Assembly (NCBI GenBank): GCA_963853835.1
Contig: OY970824.1
Coordinates: 563,001-627,000, forward strand
Source of the DNA: Calendula officinalis
Taxonomy: Eukaryota; Streptophyta; Magnoliopsida; Asterales; Asteraceae
Direction: 5' to 3'
DNA: 64,000 nucleotides
This document shows, piece by piece, positions 45,160-57,215 of this stretch. The notes beneath the pieces are model-generated. The model saw only the letters and a program-made list of their open reading frames with translations. It was not told the DNA's origin and did not search any database. Both the position numbers and the translations under genes were made by a program. Position 1 is the stretch's first letter, and each line of letters opens with the position of its first letter.

Positions 45160-47283
45160 GATACGCTGGTTATCTATAAAATATGATCATATAAATTGTA
45201 CAGAAGGAATGTAAATCCAACCCGACCTCTTTCAACCTATATTAAAAACATATCAAGACTTCGTGATCCAACTCGCATAAATATATACGACTAAGACAAA
45301 ATGAATATATGTCATCCTAATTACAGTAATTCACAGTCTTTTTAGTTATAAGATATGGAATTACAAGCATATGTTGAGTGTAAAAGATGAGAGCATATTT
45401 ATTGAGGGTGGAATAGTGGTCCTTATGAAAGTATATTTCATGCAAAGCTTTTAGAAAGTATACAATGTTAATGTTACATACTATTTGCCTTGAATAAAAG
45501 ACTCTGTATCTAAACCAAACTAAAAGTTTTAATACTCTCTTTTTCTTTCTTTCTTTATCTAACAAACTTGCACTTCATTTCATTTTTCAATGGAATCTAA
45601 TCTCCACAATTTCTACCCTTTTTTTTTTTTTAACCTTCCAATCCCAATAATTACAAATTGCTTTTCTCTTACCCCCAATGCTTGGAATTCCGCTTTTTTG
45701 CAGACCTTAATTAAGTGTTAATTAAGGGTTCGTTTCTGAAATTTGTATTAAAACAAGGATTGTGTTTAACACTTTCCGAGTTAGATATTTTAACACTAAT
45801 TAAGCAATTTACTATTTTCGTTCGTCTTAAGAACTTACATTTAGTTAAATTTTGATTTACTCATGTGCATTTATTTCAAAAGGATGACCACATAGTTGGG
45901 GAATTACAAAGTTAAAGAGGAATATAACACAATATGACCCACCATAAAAGAGGGAAAAATGAAATGTCATCCAGTTCACCAGAGGCTAAAACAGAATAGG
46001 TTAAACGGGCTGAAAATGGTCCTAAGTGTATAATTTAAGCCTAAAACCTTGTAAATCATCTCATTCAAACAACTAGATTAGTACTGGACATGACATAATT
46101 TTTGTAAGCATATATGTGACGCATTATTTATTGAAAAAAAACAACAAACATTTCTGGTCAACCGAACCCATTATAACTTTTGACCCGTTATCCAACCTAC
46201 TCAGTCACCCCAATTTTGCCACCTCTAGTGTAAAGTACAATCAATCATGAGTTATGGAAAAGGAAAATAGTGTAAGCATTAAAGTACAAGAAATGTATGA
46301 AGACTCAAATAAAAACAAAAAGCTTTCAACCTGCAAACATTGATTTGCATCTAGAGACCACATTTGGGACCAATATCTTTAAAAACGTTGTTGTCAATAG
46401 ATGTCCTATTCCACTTATTCATTTTGGCCCGAATAAACTTTAACTCCCAAAATTCGTTCCATTACATTCTTGAATTCCTACAACAAGATATAAAGTACGT
46501 TGAAATGTGTTTTGAACGTGTAGAATAAAGCTTGGCGTGAGCGACGTTGCTTTTGATTTCTATGAAGATTTGCTTTCCGTGAACTTAGAAACAAACGGGT
46601 TGGGTAATGGGTTCGGGTTGAAACATGTAATTTTCAAGTGCGGGTCGGAATGGGTTGACCCACAATCACTTTTTTCATAGAATGTCTATTAAATTTTAAC
46701 TCCTATAAGCATAAGAATCAGAACATAAACAAAAAGGAAAAAACGAATGTTTATCACTTACTCTTTATTGCATTCACTATAATGGACCAACTGCAAAACT
46801 GGCCCGATTAGGTAATGGTATTGATTTAGAGGTGGTAATTTCGACCCGTTTACTTCTATATTGGTCAATTTGGATTATGTTTTTATCTCTTATGGGTCAA
46901 ATGTACAAATTTAGTAAATTTAAATTGGAAAGAAATATGGTATGATAGGCAAAATGGTAAAAACATGTCGAAAGTCGTACAAAATATTTTACATGCTTAA
47001 AACATCATATATCATTATATAATTAGAATATAACTCATGCAATACATGTTTGGAGCTACTATTTATAGAAAGTACAAAAAAGTGTTACAGGTCAGTCCAA
47101 GAGTATCTATTTGGACATGTTACCGAACTTACCAACCCCACGAGTTGGATCTCAAAACCAAACCAGGAGTTGTACTTTAAAATTTGGGCCAAAGATGTAC
47201 ATTGCAAATGGATTATAAAAGTTTTGTTTTCAACTACACCTAATTGGGCTTGATAAAAAATTTATACTTAAAAATGTTTAATA
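45160..47283. other. Intergenic region with degenerate hAT-like fragments
   Basis: No gene is supported. Fragments with hAT-MITE flavour appear at about 46150-46235 (ending TTGCCACCTCTAG) and 46590-46700 (GGGTTCGGGTTGAAAC, GGGTTGACCC), but I could not pair their ends or find target duplications. Confidence 0.5.
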
Positions 47284-47363
47284 CTCCCTCCTCCGTCCCA
47301 CAAAAACTTATCATTTCTTTTTGACATAAGCTTTTAGAAGATAGTTAATAATGAAGTCATTAG

Positions 47364-48610
47364 TAGGGATGGCAACTCATCCGATCCGATGATCATCCAT
47401 CTGATCCGCTCCACCGGTGGTGGATATGGATGAAGTTAAATGGGTGAATATCGGATGTGGAGCGGATATGGATGTTTATTGGAGCGAATACGGATGATGA
47501 TTTTCAATCCATGGATGAATCCATTTAACCTGAAATTAATCTTTTTTATATTACAATTTTACATGATTAATAATATATGTCAACATATTTTATATTCAAT
47601 CAAATTTATACATAACATAACATTGAATATAACTAAATTTGTAAACATTACAAACCATACTCTAGGCTTATATATATATTAAGTTATGTTTTCGTTTGTT
47701 TCTATCAATAATTGGGTACTAGTTACAAACTATGTTATATGCCTCGATGCATCGAATGTAGGTTTGTAATTATGTTTTCGTTTGTATATTCTTTTGAAAG
47801 AAACTATATACATATTCAACAAAAATTGCAAATTTATCTACGAAACTATCATACTTTCTTTAGAAACAAAATTCTTTCGACATCCAACGGAAGCCCATTT
47901 ACCCGCTATAATCCGATGGATATGGATATGGATGGATGAAATGATTTTAAATGGATATGGATGTGGATATGGACGATGTAAATCTAAATGGATATGGATG
48001 TGGACATCACATCACCCAGGGGTGGCAATTCAGGTCGGGTTCGGGTTCACGGGTTCGGGTTCACGGGTTGGTGGGTCAGAAACGTTCAACCCGAAACCGA
48101 CCTATTTATATAAACGGGTCAGATATCTCAACCCTAACCTGTTTAACTTCAACCCAAACCTAACCCATATAACCCATTTAATAAAACGGGTTAAACAGAT
48201 TATCAGGTCAAAGAAGTTAAACTGGTCAAACAGGTCAAAATATCGTTATTATTACACAAATTCATAAAAAATACCAAACACCAAATTACTAAGTAACATT
48301 TTTAATTTTTATCTAACTATTAATTACTTTTTAACTAGTAACTATAAATTAAGTATAAATATATATATTTTAAAATTATATTTAAATAATTAAACGGGTT
48401 AGCAGGTCGACCCATTTAAATTATCATTGACCCGAACCTAACCTGTTTAATAAACGGGTCAGCTGACTCAACCCGAGACTGACCCAATTATATTTTATCT
48501 CAACCCAAACCTGTTTATTTTCGTGTCGGTTTCAGGTCGGGTTTCGTGTCGGGTCAGAAATTGCCACCCCTAACATCACCCGATCCACATCCGCTCCATT
48601 GTCATCCCTA
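47364..48610. mobile_element. hAT-type MITE nested in the Stowaway element
   Basis: It starts TAGGGATGGCAACTCATCC and ends TTGTCATCCCTA (reverse complement TAGGGATGACAA). It is bordered by the perfect 8-bp repeat GTCATTAG (47356-47363 and 48611-48618). The interior carries GGATATGGATG repeats on both sides and is itself interrupted by a second hAT MITE (48017-48572). Without the inner element and its duplication it would be about 683 bp. Confidence 0.9.
48017..48572. mobile_element. Inner hAT-type MITE nested in another hAT MITE
   Basis: It begins CAGGGGTGGCAATTCAGG and ends AATTGCCACCCCTA. It is flanked by the perfect 8-bp repeat ACATCACC (48009-48016 and 48573-48580). The interior is made largely of GGGTTCGGGTT and AACCCG-type motifs. 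There is no transposase. It is the most recent of three nested insertions. Confidence 0.9.
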
Positions 48611-49044
48611 GTCATTAGTGATCATTTTGATTAAAATATAAGATTAGTTTGGAAAGAAAAAAATGCTTTTAGGAGATATTAAATGGTGTGGTATTTGATA
48701 ATAATATTAATTTATTAAGTGGACCTACCAAATATGAGAATAGAAAAAAAAATTGTGAGACATTTATAGAAAAATAAGATTTTTTTTGTTGTGGTGCGGG
48801 AGTATATAATAATACAGTGTGGACGGATCAAACTGTCAAAGTATTTAAAGTTTGGAACAATTAAATCAATAAGTATTGATTCCTACTAAATATTTATAAT
48901 TATCATCTTACTTATTTGATCAATACACTATCAAAATTAAAGTATGATATTATTAAAAAAATACTATAATTTTTCTAAATCCAGATATATTAACTATGCT
49001 TTATTTTATTTGATGTACGTCAGTACGTGAATAGATACTTGGAT

Positions 49045-49663
49045 TGTCAGGATCGATTAACTATAGAGAAGTTAATAAACACTTTAGATCTAATTGACTA
49101 TAGAAGTTGCAGTGGATCAACACTATATCAATGTAATTAAGAACAATGAACTGTAAGCAATATGCGAAAGTATTAAGAACACAGTTTCACAAAAAGCTTC
49201 AATGTATATTATTGAGTTAACAATACACACGTACGTTTACAATTCGTAGGGAACTATTTATAATAGTCCTTGAAGCTAAACTATTTACCCTAGTTATTCT
49301 AGGACTTTGATTTACATCGAATTATAAAGATATACATTGATTTACATGCTATAACTATCTCTACGAAGATCTCGGACTTGATATGCTTCCAAAACGCGTA
49401 TCAGTAGTAAACTGCAATCACCAGTAGTAAATAAGTAACGTCAGTAGTAAACTTGGTGACCAGTAGTAAGTCCAATATCAACGTCAGTAGTAACTACTAT
49501 TGATCAGTAGTATCTTCGATAAGCTTGATCAGTAGTAACTTTAGTTATATTCTTCATCAGTATCAACTTCATCAGTAGTAACATGTTCTGCCCCATCAGT
49601 ACTAAGTATGATCAGTACTAACTGCAGCATCAGTAATAAGTTAATCTGTGTTTTGTTCCAACA
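49045..49663 (-). repeat. 3' LTR of the Copia element
   Basis: 619 bp, TGTTGGAACA...CCTGACA in sense orientation. It differs from the other LTR at seven positions, six of them transitions (about 1.1%). It contains about eight copies of CAGTAGTA (sense TACTACTG) between 49400 and 49580. Confidence 0.95.
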
Positions 49664-49679
49664 ATCTCCCCCTAAACTT
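49664..49679 (-). other. Polypurine tract of the Copia element
   Basis: The sense sequence AAGTTTAGGGGGAGAT directly abuts the 3' LTR start (TGTTGGAAC). This is where plus-strand DNA synthesis is primed in LTR retrotransposons. Confidence 0.85.
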
Positions 49680-49695
49680 ATTGATTATCTTTTAA

Positions 49696-52600
49696 TCAAT
49701 CAAGTTTCTTTTGTTCTTCTTGTTCCCTTCTTCTTTTCTCAAGGGTTCTTTGATTCTGTTGAAGCCTTTGTTCAATAATATATTTGCTGTTCCTCTTTGT
49801 AAAGTAATTTAATTTGTTTTGGAACATAACAGCATCATAAGGTTTCATCAAAGTATTTATGAATATCTGATACATAGTCTTCTCAGAATGTGGATATTCT
49901 TTTTCATATAAGTACAGTTCACATACTTTGCCTGATTTCTCAAAGAAATACATATTGGCAGTAGGAATGACATTCCAAGCATACACATTTCCTGGATCTG
50001 TAAATTGTTCTGGATAATTATATGGATAAAATGCAGCATCTATCATTTTTGTTAAGTATCCAGCACCAGACTCTTTCCATGATTTCTTTGTCATTCTAGG
50101 TTTTCCAATAATCAGAAGTTTGATTACATCACTTCTAGAGCATGATCTGATTAATGGTAACCATCCAGTAAATCTCTGCACAACTTTGTCTTCCCTTATG
50201 ACCTCTATAACATTATTCTGCATCACCCTCCAGTTAATAATTGGATTGTTCTGCAATGGAGCAACATGCATTTCAAGAACAGGTACAGTTTGTGTTTTTG
50301 ATTTCTTTTTAGAGCTTTGTTCTTGATCAACAATCTTTCTTTTCTTTGATTGGGGAGTTGAGGTATTACCAGTAGTTGAAACACTACCAGCTTTGATTAA
50401 GTTTGGACTGATTGGGATTAAAGTTTTGGCTTTCTTTGTTTCTTCAGCTTCTTGTTCAGCCAAGTCTTTCTTCTTAGCAGTGCAATAATTTTCAATTATA
50501 GTCATCATTTTCATTCTACCAAATGACTTTGCACTATGCCCTTTTGTTTTCAGATATTCAATCATATTAGCCTTCTGTTCAAACACATCATCTGTCAATT
50601 CACTTTTAGTTTTCTTGCATTCAGATACCAAATATTCAAGGCATTGTATGTGTTCTTCTTCTACTTTTCTGAGCCTTTTGAATTCTGCCTGTTGAGCTTT
50701 TATCTGACTGTCTTCTGCTTGAACAGGTGTTTGAACAGGAATTTCACTTTGAACCTTCTTTTTCTTTTCCTCAAGTGCTTGATACATCTCCACTTTCTCC
50801 AAGAATTTTCTATGTTTTATTCTCCATCTGGATTGCTTTTCTGCTCTGACATGATTAATCTTGTTTACCATGTGATGACCTAATGCTCTATTTGGATAAT
50901 CATCATCATATACTTCTTTTCCTTTTCCAATGTGAGCAGATGGTGGAGGTGGAATGTATTTCATATCAGGTATACCCATCATCGGAAGTTTTGGATAAAA
51001 CAGATGTAGTTGACCTTCTGGTAAGATTTTAGGGTGTGGAGGAAGTGTACATTCATCTACCTCAAACCAATTCACATTATCATCAATGTCAGGTATGATA
51101 AGTGGTTGATCAGGTGTTGGTGGTTTGGAGATAATGACATGTCTTTCTCTTTCAATTAGCTCTGGGAATTGTAGTTCTTCCTCTTCAGTAGTAACCAGAG
51201 TAGTTACTACTGGTGTGATTTCAGGAGTTACTACTGATAGGGCATCAGTAGTATTTGGTGCTTTCAATTCCTCTTCTTGAATTACTACTGCTATGATATC
51301 AGTAGTAGGAGTTACTACTGGTATGTCTTTTTCAACTTGTTCTTCCATTGTAGCAGTAGTAGTAGGTTCATCTTCTGTAACCATCATTTCTGGGCCTTCA
51401 TCAACTTTTGTTTCTTTTAAATTTAAGAGAGAGGATGCTGCTGCTGCAATTGATTCATCAATCATGGTCTGTATGTTATCCTTCTCCCCCTTAGTGAGCT
51501 CAACTGGTGGAGCCTCACTATCATCAATTTTCTTCTTCAATTTCCTGATGATTTTAGTTTGTTGACGAAGCCTGTGCTCATAGAATCTCATTCTCTTGTT
51601 GATGGTATTGACATGCCTTTTCATGGCAGCCATAGTTTTTCCTTGGTTTGTAAGATATGTAAGGCAATTTTGTACAGTGGATTCAAGAGAATCCACTTTT
51701 TCCGTCAATTGGTTGATTTTAATACTGCCCTCACTCCATCTAGCAAGATCATCGGGCTCACTAACAGGTACATTGGTTTGAAGGTTTTCCATCCTATCCG
51801 TCAAATCCATAGGTCTGCCCTCATCACTTCTTGGTGATTCATTGGGTCTTTTAGACATCCTCTTCTTCCTAGAAGAAGCAGAGATGCCCCCCCTTGTGGT
51901 TTCTTGGCACCGGGGTCCTTTGAGTAACTCCTCAAATGAGTCATCACTCAAAGTTGCCGAGGTCTGGGTCCTAATGATGTTTTCACTGTCCTGTGCACCC
52001 ACCTTTGGGGCATCAGTAGTGAAAGCCCTCGCCTCATGTCCTCTCTCCTCCTTGGAGGACAACTCTTGGAGCCTGGGGTTTGACTCAATTTGTCCCCTGA
52101 TGTCCTTTGAAGAAATTTTCTTTCTTTGATAAATTGTGGAAATATTTTTGGTTTTATCTGGTAGGTCTTCCACAAAGTGAAGAGTAGCACTCTGCAGATT
52201 TATATCAAGTTCCTGGGACACAGTCAAGACTTCTGTTTGAGTTGGTGATTGAGTGACTAGTTGGGGTGGTGTTTGGGCTGTATTTGGGGGTGATGGAGTG
52301 GGTTGAGGTTCAACTTGGGTTGTATCTATGATTGAACCCTCTCCAATAGTTGTTTGATCTTTGATCATATTAGGAAACAGAGGGGTTTCCTTGCCTGAAA
52401 ATTTAAATTGTTTTCTCATATTTGAGAAAACTTTCTTGTTCAACTCAGGTAGTATAAAAATGTTTTTAGGAGTTGACAAGTTTTGTAATTCACAGTTTAT
52501 TATATGTTGTAGAAATCTAGGATACATTAAAAACTTAGAAGAACTAAGATTTCCCAACATACCTTCAAAAATCATTTGAGAAAAATTAAATACTTGGTTT

Positions 52601-53126
52601 GTGCATAAACAGACAACAGCAGAGGCTATTGCCTTATTAAACTCATTCCAAGTACTTCGTTTAGGAGAAATACAATGCTGAATAGTATGTACTAAAAATT
52701 TCCATTGTGGGGAGAGAAGACCCTTTTGAAAGGTTACTATATTCAGTCTTCCCTCATAACCCATTTTTTGTAAAATTTCAGCAATGTATTCCTTAGGAAG
52801 AGTAAACATACCTGAATCATCGTGTAATTGTAGATGGTGTCGAATTGATTGTTCTGTGACTGTTATATGCTTTCCATCTACTTTTGATTTGATCATGGAT
52901 ATGGTCGTTCCTTCTGTTTGTTCAGCATTGGTCCAGAAATCCACCAAGTGCTGTTGATATGATTTTGTTTTACAGTTAAAGCAAACTGTATATAAGAATT
53001 TCTCAAGAATTTGACGATCGGACGAAAATCTTTTGTGCCGTCGGGATTCTTTAGGAAGGCACACATATTGTGAAATTCTGAGTATTTGAGATCGGTTTGA
53101 ACATTCAAAGATTTTAGAGTTGCCAT
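49696..53126 (-). CDS. Third ORF of the Copia element (post-pol, 'env-position' protein), function unknown
   Basis: An open frame of 1122 codons (53064-49696). Its apparent ATG at 53064 is probably not the natural start: a frame beginning at 53126 (MATLKSLNVQTDLKYSEFHN) carries a better N-terminus and meets the long frame after a single frameshift near 52950-52990. The N-terminal part (to about residue 200) has FNFSQMIFEGML and KFLMYPRFLQ, recurring in Asteraceae retroelement proteins (from memory). It is followed by a Pro/Thr-rich linker, a coiled coil (about 425-515), an acidic Val/Thr-rich segment (about 530-660), a second helical charged stretch (about 770-850), a KKRK/KKKSK basic patch (about 930) and a conserved-looking C-terminal domain (about 960-1100). 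No signal peptide or membrane segment is visible, so an envelope role is not supported. Confidence 0.7.
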
Positions 53127-53687
53127 TTTTGTTGAATTTTGAGAAGAACAGGAATGAATTTTGTTACTGACGAAGGGTTTTTGATCGTAAACTAGGGTTT
53201 ATCGAGAGAATTTAGCAAATCGAAGTGAAGATAATGCTAAATTAATCGACTGCCGCATTTTATATCTTTCGATTTAATCTGCAAAACGACTAAAATGCCC
53301 TTCGAATCATAACATAACGGTTATTTTCATGGGGGTTAGTTTGGTAATTGTGTTTCTGAAAGACCAGTAGTAAATGTGATATCAGTAGTAAAACGTCAGT
53401 AGTATCTACTAACATCAGTAGTGACGAAGGATTTTAACATCAGTAGTAACTATTGACATCAGTAGTAACCATTAACACACAAGACCAGTAGTATATGTGA
53501 ATACCAGTAGTACTGACTTACCAGTAGTATTTGTGTAAACCTAATACACACCAGTAGTATTTAACTACCAGTAGTATTTTGTGCACATGCCTACACACCA
53601 GTAATACAGATATACCAGTAGTAAAACACTTAAGTAAATAAATAATATTTTACAACAATAACTTTACACATGATTTTAAGTGAGATT
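53127..53687 (-). repeat. Spacer between pol and third ORF with about 12 CAGTAGTA motifs
   Basis: The untranslated region between the end of pol and the start of the third ORF. From 53363 to 53622 the plus strand repeats CCAGTAGTA/TCAGTAGTA about a dozen times at intervals of 10-35 bases. The flanks and spacing are irregular, so it is not a simple tandem array. Confidence 0.85.
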
Positions 53688-56600
53688 TTAATTTATCAAA
53701 ATCATTCCAATACTGCTAACCAAGAAGTTGAATCTTCCTACATCAAATGCTTTTGTAAAAAGATCTGCTAATTGATCATCAGTATGGACTTTAACTGCTT
53801 TGATTAATTTCTTTTCATTACAATCTCTTATAAAGTGAAATCTTATTTCAATGTGTTTAGTTTCTGAGTGTTTTACTGGATTGTTCACAATACTAATAGC
53901 ACTTTGATTATCAATAAAAATAGGAGTTTTAAGGATAAAGATACCAAAGTCTAGAAGCTGGTTTTGAATCCAGAGTACTTGAGCACAACAAGCAGATGCA
54001 GCTACATATTCTGCTTCAGCAGTTGATGTTGATACATTTGTTTGCTTCTTACATTGCCATGACACCAGTCTTGATCCAAAGAATTGACATCCACCAGTAG
54101 TGGACTTTTTGTCTTGACATTCACCTCCATAGTCACTATCTGTGTAGGCTATGAGTTCAAAGGGTGAATCATGTGGATACCATAGACCTAGTGATGGTTT
54201 GCCTTTCAAGTATCTGAAAATTCTTTTGACAGCTTGCAGGTGTAATTCTTTAGGTCTTGCTTGATATCTTGCACACACACAAACACTATACATAATGTCA
54301 GGTCTTGATGCAGTTAAGTACATCAAAGAGCTTATCATTGATCTATATAAGTGTTCATCTACATCCTCCCCCTCAACATCAGGATGTAGGTGTTTGTGTG
54401 TTTCCATTGGTGTACTTGCACTCTTACTGTCTTTCAAATCAAATTTCTCCAAGATGTCTTTGACATATTTTGATTGATTTATCAAAATACCATCCGTTCT
54501 TTGATTGACTTGGAGTCCAAGGAAGAAGTTCATTGGACCCATAGAGCTCATCTTGAATTTAATCTGCATCAGTTCTTCAAATTCTTTGCATAATAAATCA
54601 CTGGTTGAGCCAAAGATGATATCATCTACATAGATTTGTACCAGTAGTATATCCTCTTTGACTTTCTTTGTAAATAAAGTTTTGTCAATGGCTCCTCTTT
54701 TAAAGTTGTTCTTCAATAGGTATGATGACAATGTGTCATACCATGCTCTTGGTGCCTGATGTAGGCCATACAGAGCTTTATCCAGTTTAAACACATAATC
54801 ACCATGTTTTGGATCTTCAAAACCTGGAGGTTGGCATACATATACCTCTTCTTCAATCTTCCCATATAAGAATGCACTCTTAACATCCATTTGATAGACT
54901 TTGAACTTCTTGAATGAAGCATATGCTAGAAATATTCTTATGACTTCAATTCTAGCAACAGGAGCATATACTTCATCATAGTCTATTCCTTCTTCTTGAG
55001 TGTATCCTTGGGCTACAAGTCTGGCTTTGTTTTTGATCACTATACCTCTTTCATCTTTCTTGTTTCTGAAGATCCATCTTGTTCCAATGGCTCTTTTTCC
55101 TTTGGGTAGAGGTACAAGTGTCCAAACAGCTTGTAACTTGAATTGAAGGAGTTATTCTTGCATTGCCTCAATCCAGTTTGAGTCCTTCATTGCTTGTTGG
55201 ATCTTCTTTGGTTCATCCTGAGACAAAAAGCATTCAAACATACACTCATTAGCAATAAGACTTATATTACACATGTTTGCAGTTAGGCTTTTATTTAATT
55301 TGCTTCTTGTTTGTAGTGGTGAGTTAACATCACTTAGAACAAGGTCTAATGGATGGTTTTTCTGAGTCCTTGTGGTTGTAGTTTTATCAACTACTAGTTG
55401 ATTTTCAAGATTGGACTCATTTGTCTCAGGCAGTTGTTGCTCTAGTGATCCTTCATTGTCATTGATGCTTGGTTCATCATCATCTTGGTCAGAGTTACTA
55501 CTGCTATTGTCTTCATTGAGATCAGTAGTATTGTTGTTGTTACTGGCATCAGTAGTATCTTGAGAATCTAGGTTAATGTTGGGACCAGTAATATTTTGAG
55601 TACTATTACTGGTATCAGTAGTATTTGAATTACTACTGTCCTCATTCTCAGAGTTACTACTGGTTCCAGAATTTGAGTTGATATTGTCCTCAGTATTAAC
55701 TATGGGAGCAGTATTAACTACTATGTATCTCATTTCCTCTTGACCAGTATTAACAGATGATGTTCCTTCCTTTTGATAGTGACAATTTGAATTACCTGCA
55801 TTGAAATTCATGTTAGAATTAAAGGATTTGGTTAGATTGTCTATGTCAAATAGCCAATCTGGACCATTTCCTTGTTCATTAGGTACATTTTCATTAAAGG
55901 ATACATTGATGCTTTCTTCAATTATCCTTAGTCTTTTGTTGAATACTCTGTATGATTTGCTTTGAGTAGAGTATCCCACAAAGATTCCATCATCAGATTT
56001 GCAGTCAAACTTACCAATTTGTTCTCTTGTAATCAAAATAGTACAAGGACAACCAAATGATTTTAGAAAACTTATGGAAGGTTTTCTTTTATTAAAAAGT
56101 TCATATGGTGTTTTAAAATGTGGCTTCACTATTAATACTCTGTTTTGAACATAACAAGCAGTATTAACAGCTTCTGCCCAAAAAGTAATTGGTAATTTTG
56201 AGTCTGCAAGCATTGATCTTGCTGCTTCAATGATGGTTCTATTTCTTCTTTCAGCTACACCATTTTGTTGAGGAGTTCTAGGTGAGCTGTATTGCCTGTC
56301 AATACCCTTAAGATCACAAAAGTTAATTAAGTTAGCATTTTTAAATTCTGTGCCATTATCACATCTTATGGCTTTAACTTTTTGATCAGATGTGTTCTCC
56401 AGTTTGACAATTAAGTTCTTTATGAGTTCACTTGTTTCATCCTTTGTCCTGAGAAAGAAAACCCATGTATATCTGGAAAAGTCATCAGTAATAACAAGAC
56501 AATATTGTTTTTTTTCCAATACTCATTACATTTGTAGGTCCAAAAAGGTCCATATGTAAGAGCTGTAAAGGAACAGAAATAGAGTTCACAGATTTGGACT

Positions 56601-57201
56601 TATGAGAAGTCTTGTGTTGTTTACCTTTTAGGCATGCAACACAGTGATGATCACACATGAATTGTTTTTGAGGTAGTCCAATGACCAGATTTCTTTTTAC
56701 TAAATTGTTCATGTTTTTGAAATTTGTGTGACACATCCTTCTATGCCATAGTTCTGATTCAGTGGTGTTTGCCTTGGATATAAAGCAGTTGACCTCATTT
56801 GAAGAAATGAGTTCTCCCCCTATATCCAGGCAATACACATTGTTTCTCCTTGGAGTTCTTAAAACAACATATTTTTCATCTAAAATAAAATCAGGAGAAA
56901 GAATGATGCACTCAATGTCTGTGAAAAGTATTTTATTCTTTTTATCACACACTTGAGACACACTGATAAGATTGTATTTTAGTTCAACTACATAAAATAC
57001 TTCATCAAAGGTAATTTTGCCATTAGTAACAGTACCTTTACCTGTAATCTTACCTCCCTGTGGATTCTCACCAAATGCTACATATCCTCCATCAAATGAC
57101 TTGAAATCTTTAAGAATTTGCAGATTTCCAGTCATGTGCCTTGAGCATCCACTATCAATATGCCATGTTCTTCCTTCTTCTGGTATCTGAATGCTCTGCA
57201 C
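53688..57201 (-). pseudogene. Copia pol: protease, integrase, reverse transcriptase, RNase H (disrupted)
   Basis: In the sense direction: aspartic protease WHIDSGCSRHMTG near 57160; GAG-pre-integrase with an HRRMCHTNF zinc-binding start and CVACLKGKQH; integrase core HMDLFGP, DDFSRYTW, CDNGTEF, and NGVAERRNR; a long Asn/Ser/Thr/Asp-rich linker (about 55450-55800); reverse transcriptase with ARLVAQGYTQ, QMDVKSAFL and the catalytic YVDD (about 54625-54640); and RNase H with YTDSDYGG, STAEAEY and a C-terminal SETKHIEIRFHFIRD. Two breaks are visible: a 1-nt shift in a run of eight A at about 56508-56515, and an in-frame TAA at 55152-55154. The protein would move the element by reverse transcription and integration. 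As read, it cannot be made as one chain. Confidence 0.9.
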
Positions 57202-57215
57202 AAGTGAGTAAATGA

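Larger units (their letters stand above)
47284..48802. mobile_element. Stowaway-like MITE interrupted by a hAT MITE
   Basis: The left end is TA|CTCCCTCCTCCGTCCCACAA and the right end, reverse-complemented, is TA|CTCCCGCACCACAACAAAA. Both continue into similar CTTAT...TTTC sequence. The two halves (47284-47363 and 48619-48802) are separated by the hAT element at 47364-48610 and its 8-bp duplication. Without that insert the element would be about 264 bp, a usual Stowaway size. The termini are diverged, so this was the earliest insertion of the three. Confidence 0.7.

Noticed and set aside
49696..53064. The 1122-codon ORF as an ordinary host gene
   Set aside because: It lies between pol and the 3' LTR of an intact-bordered Copia element, in the same orientation, so it belongs to the element.
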